This document shows positions 1 through 7,962 of a stretch of 64,000 nt of DNA, in pieces. The notes beneath the pieces were generated by a model. The model saw only the letters and a list, made by a program, of their open reading frames with translations. It was not told where the DNA came from and ran no database searches. The stretch is from Streptomyces sp. Ag109_O5-1. GTDB lineage: Bacteria; Actinomycetota; Actinomycetes; Streptomycetales; Streptomycetaceae. The stretch covers positions 7,316,001 to 7,380,000 of the forward strand of contig NZ_RKQF01000001.1 of the NCBI RefSeq assembly GCF_003814875.1, read 5' to 3'. The position numbers and the translations under genes were made by a program. Every line of letters begins with the position of its first letter. Within the stretch, counting starts at the first letter, position 1.

Positions 1-113
1 ACTTCATCGGCTGGGACGCGGTGTTGACGAAGCTCCCGCTCATCCTGGCGACGAGCCTCCTGATGCCGGCGCTGGCAGCGTTTTTCGCGCTGCGCAAGTA
101 CCTCAAGGTGTGA
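1..113 (+). CDS. ftsX: FtsX, cell-division ABC transporter permease (C-terminal end only)
   Basis: Only the last 36 codons are in the window, read from base 3 to a TGA at 111-113. They encode a hydrophobic helix followed by a short basic tail (ends ALRKYLKV), the expected end of the fourth membrane segment of FtsX. FtsX with the ATPase FtsE links the divisome to cell-wall hydrolases. The identification rests on this tail plus the downstream order S41 peptidase - smpB, which is the Streptomyces ftsEX neighbourhood as I recall it. The 5' part is outside the window. Confidence 0.75.
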   Translation, partial: FIGWDAVLTKLPLILATSLLMPALAAFFALRKYLKV

Positions 114-125
114 CGCATGCCAAGA

Positions 126-159
126 GGGCCGTACGGGCAACCGCCCGTGCGGCCCTTTT
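126..159 (+). terminator. Rho-independent terminator after ftsX
   Basis: A 13-bp stem (126-138 with 143-155, one G-U pair) closes an AACC loop and is followed directly by TTTT. It separates ftsX from the S41 peptidase gene. Confidence 0.85.
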
Positions 160-180
160 CGTTGTCCTAGACTCACCGGC

Positions 181-1350
181 ATGTCAGGCCCTGAGCTGTT
201 CTGTCAGCCCCGCCGGGTTCGCCGGGGGGCGGCTCTGACGTTGGTCTTCGCAGGGCTGTTGGTGACCGGCGCGGCCACCGGGGCGTTTCCCGACCCCGGG
301 CAGCCCGGCCGGAAGACACCGGCCGGAGCCGCCCGTCCGGCCGCCGGGCGCGCGGATGTCGCCAAGGCCGCCGCCGAGGCCATGGCCGACGGCACGTCCC
401 CCATGGAGGCGGCGGAACGGGCCGTCAGCCGCAGCGGGGACCGCTGGGCCGCGGTCTACTCCGAGGGCGAGTACCAGGAGTTCGAGGAAGCGCTCGACGG
501 CGAGTACACCGGGGTCGGGCTGTGGGCCCGGCGCGAGCGGGACGGCCGGATCGAGGTGACCAAGGTGCAGTCCGGGTCGCCGGCGGCCGCCGCCGGGGTC
601 CGCAAGGGCGACCGGCTGCGCAGTGTGGACGGGGCGGCCGTCGACGGGCGGCCCGTCACCGACGTCGTCTCATTACTGCGTGGTGACGCCACCGACGCCC
701 GTGTCGGTACGACCGTCACCCTCGGCCTCCAGCGCGGCACGCGCGCGTGGAGCGAGACAGTGCGCAGGGCGCTGCTGTCCACCGACTCGGTGACCGTGCG
801 CAAGCTGGCCGCCGGTATCACCGTCATCAAGATCTCCGCCTTCACCAAGGGCTCCGGGGACCTGGTACGCAACGCCGTACGCCAGGCCCCCGCCGACGCC
901 GGGATCGTCCTCGATCTGCGCGGCAACTCCGGCGGCCTGGTCACCGAGGCCGTCACCGCCGCCTCCGCCTTCCTCGACGGCGGTCTGGTCGCCACCTACG
1001 ACGTGCACGGCGTCCAGCGCTCCCTGCACGCCGAGCCCGGCGGCGACACCGCAAGACCGCTGGTCGCGCTCGTCGACGGCGGCACCATGAGCGCGGCCGA
1101 GATGCTCACCGGCGCCCTCCAGGACCGCGGCCGCGCGGTCGTCCTCGGCTCCCGCACCTTCGGCAAGGGCTCCATCCAGATGCCCACCCGCCTCCCCGAC
1201 GGCTCGGTCGCAGAGCTCACCGTCGGCCACTACCGCACCCCCTCGGGCCACATCGTCGACGGCCGGGGCATCACCCCCGACCTGGAGGTGTCCTCCGCGG
1301 CGCTGGAGCGGGCGGAGACGGTCCTCAGCGGCCTGGGCGATCCGTCGTAG
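181..1350 (+). CDS. S41 family carboxyl-terminal processing peptidase
   Basis: A 389-residue secreted or membrane-anchored serine protease of the CtpA/Tsp family, which trims or degrades substrates outside the membrane from their C-termini. Residues 12-35 form a basic start plus hydrophobic stretch, a signal peptide or anchor. A PDZ domain follows (about 105-190, with GVGLW and GVRKGDRL), then the S41 domain. The catalytic dyad is visible as Ser304 in GTMSAAE and Lys329 in FGKGSIQ, 25 residues apart as in Tsp. It lies between ftsX and smpB, where Streptomyces normally carries this gene. Residue 165 is encoded by a TTA codon (673-675), so translation may depend on the developmental tRNA bldA. 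No strong ribosome site precedes the ATG; transcription may begin close to it. Confidence 0.93.
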   Translation: MSGPELFCQPRRVRRGAALTLVFAGLLVTGAATGAFPDPGQPGRKTPAGAARPAAGRADVAKAAAEAMADGTSPMEAAERAVSRSGDRWAAVYSEGEYQEFEEALDGEYTGVGLWARRERDGRIEVTKVQSGSPAAAAGVRKGDRLRSVDGAAVDGRPVTDVVSLLRGDATDARVGTTVTLGLQRGTRAWSETVRRALLSTDSVTVRKLAAGITVIKISAFTKGSGDLVRNAVRQAPADAGIVLDLRGNSGGLVTEAVTAASAFLDGGLVATYDVHGVQRSLHAEPGGDTARPLVALVDGGTMSAAEMLTGALQDRGRAVVLGSRTFGKGSIQMPTRLPDGSVAELTVGHYRTPSGHIVDGRGITPDLEVSSAALERAETVLSGLGDPS

Positions 1351-1406
1351 CATCCGGTTAACCGCTTCCCTCGCACCCCCTCCGTAGTGCGAAAATGGAC
1401 GGCACT

Positions 1407-1961
1407 ATGGCCAAGGGAATGTACGTACCGAAAGAGTCCCAGCAGAAGCAGCAGGGGACGGCCGCCAAAGCCAGGGACGGCGAGAAGGGCGGCAAGCGCA
1501 AGATCGTCGCGCAGAACAAGAAGGCGCGGCACGACTACGCGATCATCGACACCTACGAGGCCGGCCTGGTGCTGTCCGGCACCGAGGTGAAGTCGCTGCG
1601 TCAGGGCCGGGCCTCGCTGGTCGACGGCTTCGTGCAGATCGACGGGAACGAGGCGTGGCTGCACAACGCCCACATCCCCGAGTACAGCCAGGGCACCTGG
1701 ACCAACCACTCGGTGCGCCGCAAGCGCAAGCTGCTGCTGCACCGGGAGGAGATCGACAAGCTGGAGTCCAAGTCCCAGGAGACGGGTCACACGATCGTGC
1801 CCCTCGCCCTGTACTTCAAGGACGGCCGGGCCAAGGCGGAGATCGCGCTCGCGCGAGGCAAGAAGGAGTACGACAAGCGGCAGACCCTGCGCGAGCAGCA
1901 GGACCGCCGGGAGAGCGACCGCGCGATCGCGTCGGCCAAGCGGCGGCAGCGGGGCGCCTAG
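1407..1961 (+). CDS. smpB: SsrA-binding protein SmpB
   Basis: SmpB binds tmRNA and brings it to ribosomes stalled on mRNAs without a stop codon. The core from AQNKKARHDY through GTEVKSLRQGRASL to the basic tail is unmistakable. The reading frame is open from 1395 (ATG); starts at 1395, 1407 and 1419 are all possible. I chose 1407 because SmpB proteins usually begin MAK, but none has a clear ribosome site. Compared with short SmpB proteins there is about 25 extra residues of Lys/Gln-rich sequence before the core. The partner RNA ssrA lies 95 bp downstream, an arrangement that suits joint control of the pathway. Confidence 0.95.
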   Translation: MAKGMYVPKESQQKQQGTAAKARDGEKGGKRKIVAQNKKARHDYAIIDTYEAGLVLSGTEVKSLRQGRASLVDGFVQIDGNEAWLHNAHIPEYSQGTWTNHSVRRKRKLLLHREEIDKLESKSQETGHTIVPLALYFKDGRAKAEIALARGKKEYDKRQTLREQQDRRESDRAIASAKRRQRGA

Positions 1962-2014
1962 GGCCACTGGAATGTAGTGGCATCGGTGTGCGTTGGTCAC
2001 GTACGATGGCACCA

Positions 2015-2036
2015 ACACCCGGGGAAGCCCGGGTGT
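2015..2036 (+). terminator. Hairpin between smpB and ssrA
   Basis: A 9-bp perfect GC-rich stem (ACACCCGGG / CCCGGGTGT) around a GAAG loop. There is no T tract after it, so it may be a weak terminator or an mRNA 3' end. Confidence 0.5.
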
Positions 2037-2056
2037 GCAGATTGAAAAATCAACAT

Positions 2057-2448
2057 GGGGATGATCGGTTTCGACAGCGGATGTCGAGGCAGGGGAAGCG
2101 TGTCGAGAAAGCGGCCATGATCTCGTAAACCACAGGCCGAAACAAATAATCGCCAATTCCAAGAGCGATTCTCCCGAGCTTTTCGCTCTCGCTGCCTAAT
2201 TAGGTAGTGATCGAATAGCTCCTTAATGGGAGTGTCAGCCCGGGGCTGTTCCCGACCCGGATCCTGGCATCAGCTAGGGGACTAAACCTTGATCCCGGTC
2301 ACGGGGTGAAGAGGGAAATCTAACAGTGACTGGGCCCGTCGGCGACTTGTTCGCGTGATCGCCGGGGCCGAGAAAATCACAGCGAACTGCACACGGAGAA
2401 GCCCTGGTTCCGCACCGTTGGACGCGGGTTCGATTCCCGCCATCTCCA
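2057..2448 (+). ncRNA. ssrA: transfer-messenger RNA (tmRNA)
   Basis: The 392-nt RNA starts GGGGATGATCGGTTTCGACA and ends with the T-arm GCGGGTTCGATTCCCGC and the acceptor strand CATCTCC plus A. The two ends pair over 7 bp with one G-U. The CCA end is not encoded. The resume reading frame is 2152-2199 and encodes ANSKSDSPELFALAA followed by TAA, the proteolysis tag added to stalled products; the ALAA end is the usual ClpXP degron. It acts with SmpB, encoded just upstream. Confidence 0.97.
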
Positions 2449-2467
2449 CTCATCCCATGTGGGCCGA

Positions 2468-2503
2468 GGCCCCGGCGCTCCTCAGCGGAGCACCGGGGCC
2501 TTT
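2468..2503 (+). terminator. Rho-independent terminator of ssrA
   Basis: A 14-bp stem (2468-2481 with 2487-2500, one G-U) followed by TTTG, 20 bp after the end of tmRNA. Confidence 0.85.
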
Positions 2504-2714
2504 GTCATGCCCGAAGGACCCGTTCACTCGTACGGGCGGCGCTCACGGATTCCCGCTCAGCAGCCCCGTCGGCTTCATTAGCGTTTGCCCCGTGACGCGC
2601 TCTATGGGCGCGTCCTCCCTTCACTCCGGGTCCCGTCCCCTCGGGACCCGGCCCGACGAGAGCGGCCCCGGGGCTATGACAGGCCGCCTCACGTCGAAGG
2701 GAGGACGCCTCCAC

Positions 2715-2828
2715 ATGGGCTCGCACGAGGAGCAGAAACCGACTCTCGTCATGCGGCTGATCCGGCTTCTGCCGGAGCGAGCGGCGAGGCACGCGAGGAG
2801 GTGGCTGCTCTGGTGGCTCACCAGGTAG
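2715..2828 (+). CDS. Possible 37-residue basic peptide
   Basis: A short frame beginning MGSHEEQKPTLVMRLIRLL and ending in an Arg/Trp-rich tail (WLLWWLTR). It has a purine-rich stretch GAAGGGAGG about 12 bases before the ATG, longer than ideal. The amphipathic, Arg- and Trp-rich C-terminus could sit on the membrane. I know no family for it. It lies alone between the tmRNA terminator and the convergent lacI-type gene. It may be a real small gene or chance. Confidence 0.35.
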   Translation: MGSHEEQKPTLVMRLIRLLPERAARHARRWLLWWLTR

Positions 2829-2882
2829 CCGGATATCCCCATCTAGCCTGGGGACATCCGACAGGCTCCTGGTGAGCCGGGG

Positions 2883-2912
2883 CCCCGCTTGGAGTTCACG
2901 CTCCGAGTGGGG
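2883..2912. terminator. Hairpin between the small ORF and the lacI-type gene
   Basis: Arms 2883-2894 and 2901-2912 pair over 12 positions, including two G-U pairs, with a 6-base loop. No strong T tract. It could end transcripts from either side. Confidence 0.35.
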
Positions 2913-2973
2913 ACCCTCCTTGCCTCCAAGTACAGCACAGCGGCCCTCCGCGCGGCATCAGGACCGGCGACCG

Positions 2974-3984
2974 TCACGCTAATCGGGGAGCCGTGCTCTC
3001 ACGTTCGATCAGCCTCGGCGCCAGCAGCGTCGCCTCCGGCACCTCCCCGTCCCCGCCCAGCTTCCGCATCAGCAACTCCGCCGCCCGCTCGCCGAGTTCC
3101 GTGGCCGGAAGCGCCACCGAGGTCACCGGCACGCGCAGCCCCGCCGCCAGTTCGTCCGGGCAGATCGCGGTGACCGAGAGGTCGGTCGGGACGCGCAGGC
3201 CAAGCTGCTCGAAGGCGTCGATCAGCGGCTTTAGGGCCGCCTCGTTGTGGACGACGACCCCCGTCAACGCCGGTTGCTCGCGGAGCAGTTGCTCGGCGAC
3301 CCGGCGCGCCCCCGCCGGGGTCGCCGCGCACGGGTGGACGGAGGACGCCATCCCGTTGCGGTCGGCGGCGGCCGTGAAACCCTGGACGACCCGCTGGGCG
3401 AACGCGGTCTCCCGGACGTACACCTCCGGCGGTGACCCGACCAGCGCGACCACTCGGTGCCCGAGCCCCGCCAGCCGCTCCACGCACAGCTCCCCGGCCG
3501 CCCGGAAGTCCAGATCGACGCAGGTCAGGCCCTCGGCGGCGGCAGGGAAGCCGATCAGCACCGACGGCCGCTCCAGCGCGCGCAGCAGCGGCAGCCGCGG
3601 GTCGTGCAGCTGGACGTCCATCACGATCAGGGCGTCCACCAGCGCCGTGTCGGCGACCCGGTGCAGCCCCTCCTCGCCCTCCTCCTGGGTCAGGAGCAGC
3701 ACGTCATGGTCGTAGCGGCGGGCCGTCGTCACCACCGACACCGCGAACTGCATCACCACCGGGACATGGATGCCGGTGCGCAACGGGATCACCAGGGCGA
3801 GGACGTTGGAGCGGCTGCTGGCCAGGGCGCGGGCGCCGGCGTGCGGTCGGTAGCCCAGTTCGCGGATGGACGCCTGGATACGGCGCCGGGTCTCGTCCGA
3901 GATGGGGCGCTTGCCGCTGAGCGCGTAGGACACGGTGCTGGGGGAGACCCCGGCATGCCGGGCCACATCCGTGATCTTCACCAT
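2974..3984 (-). CDS. LacI family transcriptional regulator
   Basis: A 336-residue repressor with the LacI helix-turn-helix at residues 1-50 (ITDVARHAGVSPSTVSYALS, then the hinge helix region YRPHAGARALASSRS) and a periplasmic-binding-like sensor domain from about 60 to the end. It is the last gene of the alpha-xyloside operon, and its ATG lies inside the end of the GH31 gene (7-bp overlap, ATGGTGA), so the two are translationally coupled. It most likely binds the palindromic sites at 9304-9343 and responds to the sugar the operon imports. The inducer is not readable from the sequence. Confidence 0.93.
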   Translation of the reverse strand: MVKITDVARHAGVSPSTVSYALSGKRPISDETRRRIQASIRELGYRPHAGARALASSRSNVLALVIPLRTGIHVPVVMQFAVSVVTTARRYDHDVLLLTQEEGEEGLHRVADTALVDALIVMDVQLHDPRLPLLRALERPSVLIGFPAAAEGLTCVDLDFRAAGELCVERLAGLGHRVVALVGSPPEVYVRETAFAQRVVQGFTAAADRNGMASSVHPCAATPAGARRVAEQLLREQPALTGVVVHNEAALKPLIDAFEQLGLRVPTDLSVTAICPDELAAGLRVPVTSVALPATELGERAAELLMRKLGGDGEVPEATLLAPRLIERESTAPRLA

Positions 3985-6236
3985 TCGCCCAGCTCCAGGG
4001 AGAGAAACCCGGTCCCGGCGTCCGCCCGCGCGATCCGCTCGCCGGCCGCCAGGTTCCAGGGCGCCGCCGGATCACTGCACGAGGCCCGCACGGTGTCCCC
4101 TTCGCGCACGACGGTGAAGGTGACGTCTCCGACCGGGACGGTGACCTGCGCGCCGCGCTCCAGACCGTACGCCCGCAGGGTCACCCCGTCGGCATGGTCG
4201 TAGTCGGGCCGGTCGGCCACCGCGCCGACCGGGATCACCGCGCCGGGCCGCACCAGCAGCGGCAGGCTCAGGAAGCCGTGACGCTCGCGGATCCAACGGG
4301 GCCCGGTGACCGTCCGCCCGGTCAGGAAGTGGGTCCAGGTGCCCTCGGGGCAGTAGTACGTCACCTGCCCCTCGTCGTCGAACACCGGCGCCACCAGCAG
4401 ATCTGCCCCCACCATGTACTGCCGCTCCAGATGCGCGCACCCCGGATCGTCCGGGAACTCCAGCACCATCGCCCGCATCATCGGCAGCCCCTCCGCGGAA
4501 GCGGTGCGCGCGGCCTCGTACAGGTACGGCATCAGACTCAGCTTCAGCCGGGTGAAGTGCCGCAGCACGTCCACCGACTCCTCGTCGAACAGCCACGGCA
4601 CCCGGTACGACGACGAACCGTGCAGCCGACTGTGCGAGGACAGCAGCCCGAAGGCCAGCCACCGCTTGAACAGCGCCGGAGTCGGGGTGCCCTCGAAGCC
4701 GCCGATGTCATGGCTCCAGTAGCCGAACCCGGACAGGCCCAGCGAGAGCCCACCGCGCAGCGACTCGGCCATCGACTCGTACGTGGCCTCGCAGTCACCG
4801 CCCCAGTGCACGGGGAACTTCTGGCTCCCGGCCGTCGCGGACCGCGCGAAGACGACCGCCTCGCCCTCGCCGCGGTGCTTGCGGAGCACCTCGAAGACGG
4901 TCCGGTTGTACAGGTACGTGTAGTAGTTGTGCATCCGCTCCGGGTCCGACCCGTCCGACCAGGCCACATCCACCGGGACGCGCTCCCCGAAGTCGGTCTT
5001 GAAGCAGTCGACACCCTGGGCGAGCAGCGCCTCCAGCTTGGCCGCGTACCAGTCACGCGCCGCCGGAGACGTGAAGTCCACCAGCGCCATCCCCGGCTGC
5101 CACAGATCCCACTGCCACACGCTCCCGTCCGGTCGCCGCAGCAGGTGTCCCAGCTCCTTCCCCTCGGCGAACAGCGGCGACCGCTGCGCGATGTACGGGT
5201 TGATCCACACGCACACCCGCAGCCCGCGCTCGTGCAGCCGCCCCAGCATCCCCTCGGGATCCGGGAACACCCGCGGATCCCACCGGAAGTCGCACCAGTT
5301 GAACTCCCGCATCCAGAAACAGTCGAAGTGGAAGACGGAGAGGGGGAGTCCGCGCTCCCGCATGCCCTCGATGAAGGACGTCACCGTCTTCTCGTCGTAC
5401 GAGGTGGTGAAGGAGGTGGAGAGCCACAGTCCGAAGGACCAGGCGGGCGGGAGGGCCGGGCGGCCGGTCAGGGCCGTGTACTTGCGCAGGATGTCCTTCG
5501 GGGTCGGGCCGTGGATGACGTAGTACGTCAACTGCTGCGACTCCACGCTGAACTGGACCCGCGACACCGCCTCCGAGCCGACCTCGAACGACACCTTCCC
5601 CGAGTGGTCGACGAAGACTCCGTACCCGGCGTCGGTGAGGTAGAACGGGACGTTCTTGTAGGCCTGTTCGGTGGCCGTGCCGCCGTCGGCGTTCCAGATG
5701 TCGACGACCTGGCCGTTCCTGACGAGCGGGCCGAAGCGTTCGCCGAGGCCGTAGACCGAGGTGCCGACGCCGAGGCCCAACTGCTCCCGCAGATAGTGGG
5801 CGCCGGTCGCGGTGTCCCGCATGATGCCCATGCCCTTGGGGCCGCTGGAGGTCAGGACGCGGCCACCGGAGAGGAAGTCCAGCCGCCAGGGCGCGGTCCG
5901 GCTCAGCCGCAGCGTCAGCGAGCCGGAGACCAGGGTCGCGTACTCGTCGTCGTACGACACCTGGGACGCGAAGTCGGCCTTCCCGAGCTCGAAGTGCGGC
6001 CCGCGCGGCTGCTCGCCCTCGAAGTGGGTGAAGGTGACGCCGATGACGTCGGGCATCGGGGTGTGCGCGCTGATCGTCAGGACCGGTCCCTTCAGCAGGT
6101 CGCCGCGGTGGCGGATGGGCTGGGTCGGCGCGTGGATCTCCAGCGCGCCCTCCGCCGCGCCGACGTCGAGGACCTCGACCGGATGGGCCGCGGTGACGCC
6201 CTCGCGCAGCAGCCAGTAGCCGTCGGTGAACTTCAC
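3978..6236 (-). CDS. yicI: Alpha-xylosidase, glycoside hydrolase family 31 (YicI type)
   Basis: A 752-residue intracellular retaining glycosidase that releases alpha-linked xylose from xyloglucan fragments or isoprimeverose-type sugars. The nucleophile is Asp415 in KTDFGE and the acid/base is Asp481 in HWGGDCE, matching Asp416 and Asp482 of E. coli YicI almost position for position. The WxWDLWQPGMALVDF region and the N-terminal beta-sandwich also fit YicI rather than alpha-glucosidases. There is no signal peptide, so it acts on sugar brought in by the neighbouring ABC transporter. It starts at GTG 6236 with a good ribosome site (GGAGG), 11 bp after the permease stop codon. Close GH31 specificities cannot be fully excluded. 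Confidence 0.92.
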   Translation of the reverse strand: MKFTDGYWLLREGVTAAHPVEVLDVGAAEGALEIHAPTQPIRHRGDLLKGPVLTISAHTPMPDVIGVTFTHFEGEQPRGPHFELGKADFASQVSYDDEYATLVSGSLTLRLSRTAPWRLDFLSGGRVLTSSGPKGMGIMRDTATGAHYLREQLGLGVGTSVYGLGERFGPLVRNGQVVDIWNADGGTATEQAYKNVPFYLTDAGYGVFVDHSGKVSFEVGSEAVSRVQFSVESQQLTYYVIHGPTPKDILRKYTALTGRPALPPAWSFGLWLSTSFTTSYDEKTVTSFIEGMRERGLPLSVFHFDCFWMREFNWCDFRWDPRVFPDPEGMLGRLHERGLRVCVWINPYIAQRSPLFAEGKELGHLLRRPDGSVWQWDLWQPGMALVDFTSPAARDWYAAKLEALLAQGVDCFKTDFGERVPVDVAWSDGSDPERMHNYYTYLYNRTVFEVLRKHRGEGEAVVFARSATAGSQKFPVHWGGDCEATYESMAESLRGGLSLGLSGFGYWSHDIGGFEGTPTPALFKRWLAFGLLSSHSRLHGSSSYRVPWLFDEESVDVLRHFTRLKLSLMPYLYEAARTASAEGLPMMRAMVLEFPDDPGCAHLERQYMVGADLLVAPVFDDEGQVTYYCPEGTWTHFLTGRTVTGPRWIRERHGFLSLPLLVRPGAVIPVGAVADRPDYDHADGVTLRAYGLERGAQVTVPVGDVTFTVVREGDTVRASCSDPAAPWNLAAGERIARADAGTGFLSLELGEW

Positions 6237-6247
6237 TCACGTACCTC

Positions 6248-7078
6248 CTACTTGACGGCGCCCACGGCGATGCCCCGGGTGAGCGTGCGCTGGAAGACGA
6301 GGAAGAAGACGATGGCCGGGAGCACGCCGAGCAGGGCGGCCGCGTTGGTCATCGTGGCGTCCATCAGGCGCTGGCCCTGGAGGACGCCGAGGGCGACGGA
6401 GACCGTCTGGTTGTCGTTGGAGATGAGCATGACCAGCGGGAGCAGGAACTCGTTCCAGGTCCAGATGAAGAAGAAGACCAGGAGCACACCGAGGGTCGGA
6501 CGGCTGACCGGGACGACGATCCGGACCAGGATCTGCCACTTGTTCGCGCCGTCGATCCGCGCCGCCTCGATGATCTCGCGCGGGAACTGCCCGAGGACGG
6601 CGGAGAGCAGATACGTCCCGAACGCCGACTGGATCACCGTGAACACGATGATCACGCTGAGCCGGGTGTCGTAGAGGCCCGCCTGCTTGCTCAGGTAGTA
6701 CAGCGGGTAGACCAGCGCCTCCTGCGGCAGCATGTTGGCGAGGACGAAGAAGGCGAGCACCCAGGTGCGGCCCCTGATCCGGCCGATGCCGATCGCGTAG
6801 GCGTTGAGGACGGAGAGGACGGTGGCGAGCAGCGCCACCGAGCCGCTGATGAGGGTGGAGTTGACGAGCTTGCGGGTGAAGTCGACGCGTTGCCAGAAGT
6901 CCTTGAGGCCGTCGAGGTAGAGGCCGTGGGGGAGGCTCAGCGGGCCGTGCTGCGAGTACTCCGCAGGGGATTTCACCGCGTTGACCGCCACGATCAGGAA
7001 CGGGACGACCATGAAGAGGGCGGCGAGGCAGAGGGCGAGGAGGACCGGGTAACGGCGCAGGGCGGTCGGACGGGTCAT
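6248..7078 (-). CDS. Carbohydrate ABC transporter permease (MalG type)
   Basis: A 276-residue inner-membrane permease with six predicted helices. The EAA loop that contacts the ATPase is visible as EIIEAARIDGANKWQILVRI near residue 180. It begins at ATG 7078, overlapping the TGA of the upstream permease (ATGA), which fixes the start. The operon has no ATP-binding gene; Streptomyces sugar importers often share one multitasking ATPase (MsiK) encoded elsewhere. Confidence 0.93.
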   Translation of the reverse strand: MTRPTALRRYPVLLALCLAALFMVVPFLIVAVNAVKSPAEYSQHGPLSLPHGLYLDGLKDFWQRVDFTRKLVNSTLISGSVALLATVLSVLNAYAIGIGRIRGRTWVLAFFVLANMLPQEALVYPLYYLSKQAGLYDTRLSVIIVFTVIQSAFGTYLLSAVLGQFPREIIEAARIDGANKWQILVRIVVPVSRPTLGVLLVFFFIWTWNEFLLPLVMLISNDNQTVSVALGVLQGQRLMDATMTNAAALLGVLPAIVFFLVFQRTLTRGIAVGAVK

Positions 7079-7962
7079 ACGGCCTCCGCGCGGTTCTGCA
7101 GTTTCAGGCCGAGCACGGCCAGGGCCAGGATGATGACCGTGAGGACCGTGGAGATCGCCGAGCCGTAGCCGACCTGGGTCTTCTCGAAGAACGTGGTGAA
7201 GGAGAAGTAGGAGGGGACGTCGGTGGCGCCGCCGGGGCCGCCCTTCGTCAGGACGTACACCGCGCCGAAGACCTTCAGCGCGGCGATCGTGCACCAGGTC
7301 AGGACGACGTACACCTCCGGGCGGATCTGCGGCAGCGTGATGTGCCGGAAGCGGCGCCACCAGCCGGCGCCGTCCAGCTCGGCCGCCTCGTACAGCTGGG
7401 GGTCCACACGGCCGAGCCCGGCCATGAAGACGACCAGCGGGAAGCCGAGCTGGACCCAGACCAGTACGCCCATGACGGTGTACAGCGCGAGGTCCGGGTC
7501 GCCGAGCCAGTCCTGCTGCCACGAGCCGAGTCCGACGGCCTTGAGCAGGGCGTTGAGGGAGCCGTTGTCCGGGGCCAGGATCCAGCTCCAGACGATGCCG
7601 GCGACCGCGACCGGCAGCACCTGGGGGAGGTAGAAGCAGGCACGCAGGACCGCCGCGATCCGGGTGCCGAAGTGCTTGCCGATGTAGTCGAACAGGGCTG
7701 CGGCCAGGACCAGTCCGAGCGCCGTCGGGAGCACCGCCATCGCGACGACCATGAAGAGGCTGTGCCGGAACGAGGCCCAGAACTCCGAATCGTGCAGCAG
7801 CTCACGGTAGTTGGCGAGCCCGGACCACTTCGGGCTGCCCACGCCCTGCCAGTCGGTGAGGCTCACGCCCGTGTTCATCAGGAACGGGACGATGACGACG
7901 GCGAGGAAGGCGAGGACGCCGGGGAGGAGGAAGAGGGCGTACGAGTCCCGGCGCACCCTCAC
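7075..7962 (-). CDS. Carbohydrate ABC transporter permease (MalF type)
   Basis: A 295-residue partner permease with about six membrane segments. An EAA-type loop is seen at LYEAAELDGAGWWRRFRHIT. It overlaps the binding-protein gene by 4 bp at its start and the second permease by 4 bp at its end, so all three are one translationally coupled unit. Together they import the alpha-xyloside substrate of the GH31 enzyme. Confidence 0.94.
   Translation of the reverse strand: MRVRRDSYALFLLPGVLAFLAVVIVPFLMNTGVSLTDWQGVGSPKWSGLANYRELLHDSEFWASFRHSLFMVVAMAVLPTALGLVLAAALFDYIGKHFGTRIAAVLRACFYLPQVLPVAVAGIVWSWILAPDNGSLNALLKAVGLGSWQQDWLGDPDLALYTVMGVLVWVQLGFPLVVFMAGLGRVDPQLYEAAELDGAGWWRRFRHITLPQIRPEVYVVLTWCTIAALKVFGAVYVLTKGGPGGATDVPSYFSFTTFFEKTQVGYGSAISTVLTVIILALAVLGLKLQNRAEAV

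Noticed and set aside
2355..2828. 157-codon frame that begins inside tmRNA
   Set aside because: The first 100 codons lie in tmRNA and its terminator; only the last 37 codons (2715-2828) could be a real small gene.
4194..6674. 826-codon open frame on the plus strand opposite the GH31 gene
   Set aside because: It is the high-GC mirror of the alpha-xylosidase, rich in Arg/Gln/Val with no domain; the minus-strand gene has both catalytic Asp residues.
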